Shown piece after piece: positions 25,321 through 32,277 of a stretch of DNA of 50,860 nt. The notes under the pieces were generated by a model. That model saw only the letters and a list, made by a program, of their open reading frames with translations, was not told the origin of the DNA and made no database searches. A program made the translations under genes and the position numbers. Positions within the stretch are counted from its first letter, which is position 1. Each line of letters opens with the position of its first letter. Source of the stretch: Bordetella parapertussis (lineage in GTDB: Bacteria > Pseudomonadota > Gammaproteobacteria > Burkholderiales > SG8-41); contig CAMATZ010000043.1 in the NCBI GenBank assembly GCA_945861275.1, positions 1 to 50,860 of the forward strand. Reading direction: 5' to 3'.

Positions 25321-26592
25321 ATGGACCGACGCACATTTAATACCGCACTGGTGAGTGCGGCCGCAACTTCTGTGGCGGGCTGCGCCACTGGCGGTTTTGG
25401 TTCGGAAAGTAGCCGCAGCGCGTTTTATCAGGGCATCGGCGACCGCCTCACGCAGTTTGATGTGGATGTTGACGCCGCCACGTTGACGCAGCGCGGGTCA
25501 TTAATTTTTCCCTCCAACATTCAGTATGTGTGGCCCGGTCCAACGACGGCGTCGCGCAAGTTCTTGTATGTCTCCAGCACCGACGCGGCATCTGGCAACG
25601 CACCCAATCCCGGCAAGGTGCATCGCCTCGCTGCAGCGCGCGTGGACGCGAGTGGTGCATTGCAGATGCACGGTGAGGCAGCGGTGCTGCCTCAGCGCCC
25701 GATACACACCAGCGTGGATGCCAGCGGCTCGTATGCGTTCAATGCCTACAACAGCCCGAGCAATCTTACTGTGCATCGCATCAACGCGGATGGCACGGTC
25801 GGCGCGCAAGTGCAACAGACGGCGAAGGTGGATGTCGGCATTTTCGCGCACCAGATCATACCCACGCCTGCCAATCGTTCTGTCATTCTCGTCACTCGCG
25901 GCAACCGGCCCGAAGCCAAAAAAGCCGAAGACCCTGGCGCACTGAAAGTCTACAATTTCAAGGCGGGCCAACTCTCGCCGCTGGCGAACCTGCCGGTCGG
26001 CGGCAAAGGCGGCCTGGGTTACGGCCCGCGTCATGTGGATTTTCATCCGACGCGCCCCTGGGTCTATGTCTGTGTGGAATCACAGAACGAGATGCATATG
26101 CACCACATGCAGGGCGATAGCCTCGCGCCGGAGCCTGCGTTCAAAAAGCGCACCACCATCGGCAATTACGATATCCATTTTCCACAAGCCACCGGCGCGA
26201 TACACGTGCATCCGAATGGCCGCACCGTTTACATATCGAACCGCGCCAACGCCACCGTGGATTTCAACGGCAAGCGGGTGTTCCGCGGCGGCGAAAACAA
26301 CATCGCTGTGTTTTCAATTAACCAAACCACCGGCGAACCGACGTTGGTGCAGAATATTGATCCGCAGAGTTTCCACATCCGCACCTTCAGCATTGACCCC
26401 AGCGGGCGCATCATGGTGGCTGCCAGCATCAACAGCATTTTGGTACGCAACGGCAACGACGTGCGCCAGGTGCCGGCAGCAATGACGGTGTTCCGCATTG
26501 GTGACGATGGGAAGCTCACTTTTGTGCGCAAATACGATGTTGAGCTGGGTGGAAAACTTCAGTGGTGGACCGGCTTTGTGAGGCTGGCATGA
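25321..26592 (+). CDS. Beta-propeller lactonase-family protein, exported copy
   Basis: This 423-residue seven-bladed propeller is of the lactonase/6-phosphogluconolactonase-like (PF10282) type. An N-terminal export signal containing DRRTF (Tat-like RR) runs into LVSAAATSVAGCATGG with a possible lipobox Cys. Repeats include GPRHVDFHPTRPWVYVCVES, TGAIHVHPNGRTVYISNRAN and IRTFSIDPSGRIMVAAS. GGGAGG lies upstream of the ATG. Its stop overlaps the ATG of the paralogue by 4 bp. Members hydrolyse lactones or serve as scaffolds; the substrate is unknown. Confidence 0.85.
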   Translation: MDRRTFNTALVSAAATSVAGCATGGFGSESSRSAFYQGIGDRLTQFDVDVDAATLTQRGSLIFPSNIQYVWPGPTTASRKFLYVSSTDAASGNAPNPGKVHRLAAARVDASGALQMHGEAAVLPQRPIHTSVDASGSYAFNAYNSPSNLTVHRINADGTVGAQVQQTAKVDVGIFAHQIIPTPANRSVILVTRGNRPEAKKAEDPGALKVYNFKAGQLSPLANLPVGGKGGLGYGPRHVDFHPTRPWVYVCVESQNEMHMHHMQGDSLAPEPAFKKRTTIGNYDIHFPQATGAIHVHPNGRTVYISNRANATVDFNGKRVFRGGENNIAVFSINQTTGEPTLVQNIDPQSFHIRTFSIDPSGRIMVAASINSILVRNGNDVRQVPAAMTVFRIGDDGKLTFVRKYDVELGGKLQWWTGFVRLA

Positions 26593-27785
26593 GCGCCGCG
26601 AACACACCTGAGCGCACAGCGCTGTATCAAAGCGTCGGTGATCAGCTCACTCATTTTGATGTGGATATCGATACGGCAACGCTGACGCGGCGTGCATCCC
26701 TCACGCTGCCCTCCAATGTGCAGTATGTGTGGCCGCATCCTTCGAAAAAGTTTCTGACGGTCTCCACCAGCGACGCGGCATCGGGCAACACACCCAATCC
26801 CGGCAAGATGCATCGTTTGTGCGCGGTGCGTGTGGATGCGCAGGGCGCGCTCGCGCTGCATGGCGAATCGCAGCTGCTGCCCTCGCGTCCGATACATCAC
26901 TGTGTTGACCGCAGCGGCAACTATGCGCTGACGGCCTTCAACAACCCCGCCAATATCACCGTGCATCGCATCAACGGCGACGGCACGGTGGGCGCACAGG
27001 TGCAACAAACGTCAAAAATCGATGTCGGCATTTACGCGCATCAGGTCACCGTGACCCCTTCGAACCGGCTGGTGGTTTTTCCCGCGCGAGGCAACGACGC
27101 GCGCCCCGACAAGCCGGAAGATCCGGGCGCGATCAAGGTGTTCAATTTCAAGGATGGGCAGCTAACCCCAGCGGCGAATATCGTTGGCGGCAAAAACGGT
27201 TTTGACTATCGGCCGCGCCATGTCGACTATCATCCGACGCAGCCGTGGCTATACGCCAACATCGAAAGCCAGAACGAGATGCACATGCACCGCATCAACG
27301 GCGACAGCATCACGCCTGAACCTGCTTTCGCGAAAACCACACTCGCAGCTCCGCGCGATCCCAAAATGCACCAGACCACCAGCGCAATCCACGTGCATCC
27401 GAACGGCCGTTTCGTTTATACGGCCAATCGCGCGGACAGCACAGTGGAATTCGGCGGGAAAAAAGTCTTCGCCGGTGGGGAAAACAGCATCGCAGTATTT
27501 GCCATCGATCAGAACACGGGCGAGCCCACGCTGATTCAAAGCATCGATCCGCAAACCCACCACGTGCGCACCTTCGGCATCGACCCCAGTGGGCGGCTGC
27601 TCATATCCGCCAGCATCCGCGACATGTGGGTGAAAGTGAACGACAGCGGCAACGACGTGCGTCTCGCACCTGCCGCGATGAGCGTGTTTCGCATCGGTGA
27701 AGACGGCAAGCTCACCTTTGTGCGCAAGTACGATACTGAACTGAACGGGAAGCTGCAGTGGTGGGCAGGGGTGATGGCGCTGTAA
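26589..27785 (+). CDS. Beta-propeller lactonase-family protein, second copy without signal peptide
   Basis: This 398-residue paralogue of the preceding protein (roughly two-thirds identical by eye) starts at an ATG that overlaps the previous stop (ATGA). It begins SAANTPERTALYQSVGDQ, aligning with residue ~30 of the first copy, so the export leader is missing. Blades are conserved: YRPRHVDYHPTQPWLYANIE, TSAIHVHPNGRFVYTANRAD and VRTFGIDPSGRLLISAS. It would be cytoplasmic unless exported with its partner. It ends just before the integron-type cassette array. Confidence 0.83.
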   Translation: MSAANTPERTALYQSVGDQLTHFDVDIDTATLTRRASLTLPSNVQYVWPHPSKKFLTVSTSDAASGNTPNPGKMHRLCAVRVDAQGALALHGESQLLPSRPIHHCVDRSGNYALTAFNNPANITVHRINGDGTVGAQVQQTSKIDVGIYAHQVTVTPSNRLVVFPARGNDARPDKPEDPGAIKVFNFKDGQLTPAANIVGGKNGFDYRPRHVDYHPTQPWLYANIESQNEMHMHRINGDSITPEPAFAKTTLAAPRDPKMHQTTSAIHVHPNGRFVYTANRADSTVEFGGKKVFAGGENSIAVFAIDQNTGEPTLIQSIDPQTHHVRTFGIDPSGRLLISASIRDMWVKVNDSGNDVRLAPAAMSVFRIGEDGKLTFVRKYDTELNGKLQWWAGVMAL

Positions 27786-27819
27786 GCTCTACGTTAAAAA
27801 GCAATAATCAGGGGGAAAC

Positions 27820-28083
27820 ATGGCAGCGAAATACGAACCGCTAGAGCTATACCTCCGAGCCATTCCGGCGAAGGACAGAGACGTCACACTTTCCTTCAGT
27901 GAAATAGGGCACATTCTAGGCGCTTCGTTGCCGGCGTCTGCGTTGTCGCATCGACCCTGGTGGGGAAATCAAAAAGACTCAAAAGGTCGACCACAAGCGC
28001 ACGCGTGGCTTTCAGCAGGGTTCGAAGTGGATACTGTGAATCAAGGCAGCAGCAATGGCTCAGTTCGCTTCAAGCGCCGATAG
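27820..28083 (+). CDS. DUF7662-like small protein (cassette 1)
   Basis: This 87-residue protein reads YEPLELYLRAIPAKDRDVTL, SEIGHILGASLPASA, then HRPWWGNQK and HAWLSAGFEVDTVNQ, followed by VRFKRR. These segments match the small family now called DUF7662, whose function is unknown. The family is often found in mobile DNA. An AGGGGGA Shine-Dalgarno precedes the ATG. It is the only gene between the core-like site at 27793 and the attC at 28097, so it would be the first cassette. Confidence 0.65.
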   Translation: MAAKYEPLELYLRAIPAKDRDVTLSFSEIGHILGASLPASALSHRPWWGNQKDSKGRPQAHAWLSAGFEVDTVNQGSSNGSVRFKRR

Positions 28084-28096
28084 CTATGAATTTGCT

Positions 28097-28177
28097 CTCT
28101 AACCGCCAGTTTGAAAGCGATGCACTATCTTCGGTGATCCGCACTTCCGTCGGAGTGTCTCAACCGGCACGTTAGGC
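28097..28177 (+). repeat. attC site 1
   Basis: The 81-bp imperfect palindrome starts with a diverged inverse core CTCTAAC and ends with core GTTAGGC (28171-28177), matching GTTRRRY. Inner arms pair (GCC-GTTTGA with the complement of TCAACCGGC) with an extra T bulged out, as expected for the extrahelical bases of a folded attC. Confidence 0.65.
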
Positions 28178-28193
28178 AACAAGAGGAACACTC

Positions 28194-29009
28194 ATGCCGC
28201 TCGATAATCTTTTGACAGCTCAAGCCGCCTGGGCCAAACGCCGATGGCCAGGCCACGTCGGCCCGAGAGCCCCTTCCTTGGACGACAACCTCATCTGTCC
28301 ACTCTCAGACGAAGCGCGACGTGAGTTCGAGGCGGGAAGTGGCGGTGAACTCGGTCGCAACGGAAAGCCCGGCAAGATGAGCTCGCTGCGTTCATCCTCT
28401 GCTTTGAGCTACAACGTCTTCCAGCCTTGGCGAGGACGCGACCTCCAACCCTTGGCTGGGGCGCTAAAGACTACCGTCAGCACGCAGGAGCTTCGTTTTG
28501 AACAGAAATTCCGGCACGGGCTTAGCAGCACACCGCCGAATCTCGATGTGGTTCTCGACATTGGCCAATCCCGACCGTTGGGGATCGAATGTAAATTCAC
28601 AGAACCCTATGGAACGAAGCGAGACCATGTTCCTCTAGACGAGAAGTACTTTGTTGGCAATCGCGTCCGCTGGACCGAAATGAATCTGCCTCGTGCCCAA
28701 GCGCTGGCCGCCTCGGTGGGAAAGGCCGCCCGATTCAAGAGGCTGGCTGCCGGTCAACTGCTGAAGCATCTGCTCGGACTCGCGAGGACCACACAGCAGC
28801 CACCCCGATTGCGTTACGTCTGGTTCGATACTGGTTGCAATGAGGCATCCGAACACCGCGCCGAGATAGTTCGCTTTGAGGCTCAGCTCGACTCCTGTGT
28901 TGACTTTGTTGCGCTCACGTATCAGGAGCTCATGGCGGCCTTGCGTGCCAGTCCGGAGCCGATCAACGGGTATCGGTCCTATCTGACGGAACGCTACTTT
29001 GCTGCCTAA
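28194..29009 (+). CDS. PGN_0703-like putative restriction endonuclease (cassette 2, first gene)
   Basis: This 271-residue protein has a recognisable PD-(D/E)xK core: E103 in ELRFEQKF, D118 in PNLDVVLD and E132-x-K134 in GIECKF, spaced as in restriction-type nucleases. It resembles the PGN_0703 family of putative endonucleases. The Phe/Tyr-rich N-terminal region (SSALSYNVFQPWRGRDL) and the C-terminal YQELMAALRASPE, followed by RSYLTERYF, fit that family. No methylase accompanies it. It starts 17 bp after attC 1, and its only partner in the cassette is a membrane protein 35 bp downstream. The recognition specificity is unknown. A defence role is likely but inferred. Confidence 0.62.
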   Translation: MPLDNLLTAQAAWAKRRWPGHVGPRAPSLDDNLICPLSDEARREFEAGSGGELGRNGKPGKMSSLRSSSALSYNVFQPWRGRDLQPLAGALKTTVSTQELRFEQKFRHGLSSTPPNLDVVLDIGQSRPLGIECKFTEPYGTKRDHVPLDEKYFVGNRVRWTEMNLPRAQALAASVGKAARFKRLAAGQLLKHLLGLARTTQQPPRLRYVWFDTGCNEASEHRAEIVRFEAQLDSCVDFVALTYQELMAALRASPEPINGYRSYLTERYFAA

Positions 29010-29044
29010 TATTCTTACATTTGGCACAGCTATCTGGAGAAGCA

Positions 29045-29626
29045 ATGACCTTCGAGATGTTCGGTGCAGGGTGCTTCGGTGTTGTAATTGGCTTCGTAGC
29101 CTGGCATGTTTTCCGCGCGGGCGAAGCGTCCTTGGACGTAAAGCAGCTTGCTGCTTTCATTACAGCCCTTCTCGGCGCAGTCGTTCTGTCCGCATTTCCT
29201 GCGGGGACTACGCTATTCGCGGCCTATTCGTCCGGCCTGGCGCTCGGGTTTTTCTTCGTTCCAGTGTCACGCATAATTGTCTCCGTCTTCTCGTCCATGA
29301 ATCAGGGCTTGAGTCCAGATCAATTAGGCACATCCAGCGAAGTCCCAGACCAATTGAAATATATTGAGGAGCATTGGCCAGAAGTCGAGAGCGTTGTGGT
29401 GAACGAGCTCGGGCAGAATAAGGGCAGCATTCGTCCGTACCACTTACTAGCGCTCCCGCTTGATGAAACGGGGCGAGTTTCAGTGCTTCGAAGGTATGCG
29501 CGTAAATACCCAGATTGCACCTCTTTTGGTCAAGGTTTTCTCGGTTGCACATTGCGGTTACTTGAGCGCCATCCGGCTTCGGCCGAACGAGAGGGACGGC
29601 AGGATTCGGGTAATGGTACCGCCTAA
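29045..29626 (+). CDS. Cassette-borne membrane protein with cytoplasmic C-terminal domain (cassette 2, second gene)
   Basis: This 193-residue protein has about three hydrophobic segments in residues 1-85 (AGCFGVVIGFVAWHVF, FITALLGAVVLSAFPAGTTLF, then GLALGFFFVPVSRIIVSVF) and a soluble, charged C-terminal part. No family is recognised. GGAG lies 5-6 nt before the ATG at 29045; an earlier TTG start is possible but lacks support. The stop codon is inside the first bases of attC 2 (GCCTAAC), a common cassette arrangement. It shares its cassette with the nuclease gene, so the two may act together, for example as effector and membrane anchor. Confidence 0.6.
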   Translation: MTFEMFGAGCFGVVIGFVAWHVFRAGEASLDVKQLAAFITALLGAVVLSAFPAGTTLFAAYSSGLALGFFFVPVSRIIVSVFSSMNQGLSPDQLGTSSEVPDQLKYIEEHWPEVESVVVNELGQNKGSIRPYHLLALPLDETGRVSVLRRYARKYPDCTSFGQGFLGCTLRLLERHPASAEREGRQDSGNGTA

Positions 29627-29707
29627 CTTTAGTTGGTGCGGACGGGCCGGAAGCGCCACGAAACAATTAACCATCGTGCCAGCCCGCCGCACAACACGAC
29701 GTTGGGC
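29621..29707 (+). repeat. attC site 2 (textbook structure)
   Basis: Inverse core GCCTAAC (29621-29627) and core GTTGGGC (29701-29707) bracket two arms: 29632-29647 (GTTGGTGCGGACGGGC) and 29682-29695 (GCCCGCCGCACAAC). The arms pair fully except for one G and one A bulged from the 5' arm. Short unpaired spacers of 4 and 5 nt separate cores and arms. The core, spacer, arm and extrahelical-base pattern is the hallmark of integron attC. Confidence 0.86.
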
Positions 29708-29723
29708 ATAAAGTGTCCCTTCC

Positions 29724-30230
29724 ATGACAGACGCCGACCAGGCGCAACGAGACATCTACGAGTTTCGGCTGCACTTCGATCAGATTTACCTCGATGGCAT
29801 CCCGCGGCTTCTAGACGAGAAGGGCATGTTTCTCGCGTTTCTTTTGTTTCTCACGGCCGTGGACGTATTGGCAGGCTGCTACTCTCCCGATCAAACGTCT
29901 GGCGCGAGATTCAGGTCATTCGCGGGTCGCTTCTTGCCCGAAAAGCTACGCTCCCTCAGCGATGACTTATGGAAGGCAAGAAATCTCATGGTCCATTCGT
30001 TCAATCCCGGCCAGTTTGGTCTCGTTAGCGGTCAGTCGCGTTTACATATGACCGAATTCCACGGAATTACGACACTAAACGCACAGGACGTTTATGCTGC
30101 ACTTGTCATCGCGGCGGGCGAGTATTTCAAAGAGCTGCAGTGTGACCCGGAGTTGCAGCGTGTCTTTGCGAAGCGCATCGCGGACGGCGGCGGGGGCGCG
30201 CCTGAGACCCATATCGTTCATGAGTACTAG
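29724..30230 (+). CDS. HEPN-like protein (cassette 3)
   Basis: This 168-residue helical protein has R86-N-L-M-V-H91 in DLWKARNLMVHSFNPGQFGL, which fits the R-x4-6-H motif of HEPN ribonucleases and scaffolds. N-terminal helices (QRDIYEFRLHFDQIYLDGIP and GMFLAFLLFLTAVDVLAGCY) and a C-terminal helix complete a small all-alpha fold. HEPN proteins often act as toxins, abortive-infection effectors or nucleotidyltransferase partners, but no partner is in this cassette. The gene starts 16 bp after attC 2. Family assignment rests on one motif and predicted fold. Confidence 0.5.
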   Translation: MTDADQAQRDIYEFRLHFDQIYLDGIPRLLDEKGMFLAFLLFLTAVDVLAGCYSPDQTSGARFRSFAGRFLPEKLRSLSDDLWKARNLMVHSFNPGQFGLVSGQSRLHMTEFHGITTLNAQDVYAALVIAAGEYFKELQCDPELQRVFAKRIADGGGGAPETHIVHEY

Positions 30231-30267
30231 ACTCAGGCGGCGTCAATCACCTGCCAGAGAAGGTTGT

Positions 30268-30326
30268 GCCCAACAATGGCATGCAGGCCACCGCCTAGCG
30301 GCGACGCCTGATGCCCGGCATTAAGA
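30268..30326 (+). repeat. Degenerate attC site 3, end of the array
   Basis: Inverse core GCCCAAC (30268-30274) fits RYYYAAC. Arms GGCATGCAGGC (30278-30288) and GCCTGATGCC (30306-30315) pair with one bulged base. The expected core at 30320-30326 reads ATTAAGA, so the G of GTTRRRY and the final Y are lost. The site sits 4 bp before the stop codon of the TfdA-like gene on the opposite strand. Excision through this end is probably blocked. Confidence 0.5.
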
Positions 30327-30329
30327 CAC

Positions 30330-31226
30330 CTACGCCGGCACCGCCACCCCTTCCTGCTCACAGGTGTTCGCAATATCGCTCACCGTTGCGCGCCGCATGT
30401 CGCGCACGAAGCGCATGTCATCGAAATCGGTGCCACGATGCATGGTGCAGCGGTTGTCCCACATCACCAGATCATTTGGGCGCCAGCGGTGGGTGTGCAC
30501 GAACTGGCGCTGGGTAACGTGCGCCAGCAGTTGCTGGAACAGCGCTTCACCTTCGGCGGCGGCCATGCCTAAAATGCGCCCGATGTGCGAAGCAACGTAG
30601 AGCGATTTTCTGCCGTTCTGCGGTATCGTGCGCACCAGCAGTTGCGGCACCGGCGGCAGGCGCTTGGCTTCCTCGGCCTGAAAGTCCGCGAAGCCGGTGC
30701 GCCGGCGCGACGCCGCTATCGAGTGCTCTGCCACCAAGCCGGCGAGTTTCTGTTTCATGTCATCGGATAGTGCATCGTAGGCGGCGCGCTGGTCGGCGAA
30801 TTCGGTGTGGCCGCCGATGGGCACCACGGTCATCGAATACAGCAACGAGCACAGACCCGGCTTGTATTTGAAAGAACTGTCGGTGTGCCACAGCTTGTTG
30901 CCTTCCTTGTACATGCGCTGGCGGCTGTCCCTGCCCCAGATTTTGCCTTCGACATTCAGATTGGAAATGTCGGCAAAGGCCGCACCCAGGCGCGGGGCCG
31001 CGTTTTCCATGGCGAGCACGCGGTCCATTTCTATCGGGCCAAACTGCTGGGCGAAATCGATGTGATGCTGCGGCGACAGTTTTTGATCGGGGAACACCAG
31101 CACGCCGTATTTCCAGAATACCTGCTTGATCGCATGCATGTCGTCGGCAGACACCGGCTGCGACAAATCCACATCATAGATTTCCGCGACGAAGTTCGGC
31201 GTATAGGCGTTGATCGAAATGGTCAT
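30330..31226 (-). CDS. TfdA/TauD-family Fe(II)/2-oxoglutarate dioxygenase
   Basis: This ~298-residue oxygenase is of the TfdA type. Iron ligands are visible: the HxD in KLWHTDSSFKYKPG, and the distal His in NDLVMWDNRCTMHRGTDFDD. The Arg for 2-oxoglutarate is in FVRDMRRATV. N-terminal ISINAYTPNFVAEIYDVDLS is typical. The reaction would be hydroxylation/cleavage of an ether, sulfonate or aryloxyacid coupled to 2-oxoglutarate decarboxylation; substrate unknown. Start at 31226 has AAGGA upstream; a longer frame to 31280 lacks support. It is divergent from the Bug receptor gene at 31273 (46 bp), suggesting shared control. Another TfdA paralogue lies at 39252. Confidence 0.88.
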   Translation of the reverse strand: MTISINAYTPNFVAEIYDVDLSQPVSADDMHAIKQVFWKYGVLVFPDQKLSPQHHIDFAQQFGPIEMDRVLAMENAAPRLGAAFADISNLNVEGKIWGRDSRQRMYKEGNKLWHTDSSFKYKPGLCSLLYSMTVVPIGGHTEFADQRAAYDALSDDMKQKLAGLVAEHSIAASRRRTGFADFQAEEAKRLPPVPQLLVRTIPQNGRKSLYVASHIGRILGMAAAEGEALFQQLLAHVTQRQFVHTHRWRPNDLVMWDNRCTMHRGTDFDDMRFVRDMRRATVSDIANTCEQEGVAVPA

Positions 31227-31272
31227 AAGGGCATGTCCTTGGGCTGGAGGATGAAGCATTATAATCCCGTCC

Positions 31273-32232
31273 ATGCACAAATTCTTGCTGGGCGTGATGG
31301 CTGCCGCCCTTTGTTATTCGGGCGCCGCGCAGGCGCAAGGCCACCCCACGCGTCCGATCCGGCTGGTGGTGGGCTTCTCTGCCGGCGGCGCCACCGATCT
31401 GTCAGCGCGGGTGTTGGCGCAGAAACTCTCCGAACAACTCGGCCAGCAGGTGGTGGTGGACAACCGCCCCGGCGCATCGAGCAATCTTGCCAGCGATATC
31501 GTTGCCAAAAGCAGCGCGGACGGACACACGCTGCTGCTCTCCAATGCCACGGTGGCAATGCCGTCACTGTTCGCGAAGCTGCCGTTTGATGTGCAGCGCG
31601 ATCTCGCGCCGGTATCGCTCGCCGGTTACGGGCCGCTGGCACTGGTGGTGCATCCGTCGTTGCCGGCAAAAAATCTCAGGGAACTCATCGCGCTGGCGAA
31701 AGTGAAACCCGATGCCGTGAGTTGCGCTACCGCCGGCGTCGGCAGCTTTTTGCATCTGGCGGCCGCGCTGTTCGAGAATCTGTCGCACAGTAAATTGCTG
31801 CTGGTGCCGTACAAGGGCGGCGCGCCGGCGACAGTGGCTGTGCTCGCGGGTGAAGTGCAGGTGGCGTTTGCTTCCATCGCGGCGGTGTTGCCGCACGCAC
31901 AGCAGAACCGGCTGCGCGTGATCGGCGTGTCCTCGATAAAACGCAGCGGTGCATTGCCGGATGCGCCCACGCTGCATGAAGCGGGGCTGCCAGGTTACGA
32001 CGCCAACTCGTGGTACGGCATGTTCGCGCCTGCCGCCACCGGGCGGCCGGTTATCGCAAGGCTGGGCGCGGAAACGGCGAAGGCGCTCACCATAGCCGAT
32101 GTGAAAATGCGCCTCGTCAACCACGGCGTGGAGCCGGCGGCAGGCGGGGTCGCGGAATTTTCGGCGTATCTGAAAACCGAAATTTCCAAGTGGGCAGCGG
32201 TGATCAAAGCGGCAAATATTCCGCCGCAATAA
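31273..32232 (+). CDS. Bug-family tripartite tricarboxylate-type substrate-binding protein
   Basis: This 319-residue periplasmic receptor has a signal peptide (FLLGVMAAALCYSGAAQAQ), then RPIRLVVGFSAGGATDLSA, followed by QVVVDNRPGASSNLASDIVA and LVPYKGGAPATVAVLAGEVQ. Bug receptors bind carboxylates and aromatic acids; many lack TctA/TctB nearby, as here. No clear Shine-Dalgarno precedes the ATG. It is divergent from the TfdA-like gene and followed 45 bp downstream by an alpha/beta hydrolase. This suggests a small uptake-and-degradation set. Confidence 0.92.
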   Translation: MHKFLLGVMAAALCYSGAAQAQGHPTRPIRLVVGFSAGGATDLSARVLAQKLSEQLGQQVVVDNRPGASSNLASDIVAKSSADGHTLLLSNATVAMPSLFAKLPFDVQRDLAPVSLAGYGPLALVVHPSLPAKNLRELIALAKVKPDAVSCATAGVGSFLHLAAALFENLSHSKLLLVPYKGGAPATVAVLAGEVQVAFASIAAVLPHAQQNRLRVIGVSSIKRSGALPDAPTLHEAGLPGYDANSWYGMFAPAATGRPVIARLGAETAKALTIADVKMRLVNHGVEPAAGGVAEFSAYLKTEISKWAAVIKAANIPPQ

Positions 32233-32277
32233 TAATGCTATAACTATTTGTTTTTAAACAGTATTTAAGGAACACAA

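Larger units (their letters stand above)
27793..30326 (+). mobile_element. Gene-cassette array without integrase in the window (CALIN-like)
   Basis: Three consecutive cassettes are inserted between the converging lactonase and TfdA-like genes. Cassette boundaries: a core-like GTTAAAA at 27793, then attC sites at 28097-28177, 29621-29707 and (decayed) 30268-30326. All genes run in the same direction with short leaders. The DNA is visibly richer in A/T than the neighbours. No intI gene or attI is present in 50 kb, so this fits a cluster of attC sites lacking an integrase. Integration at a secondary site or loss of the integron platform are both possible. Confidence 0.68.
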
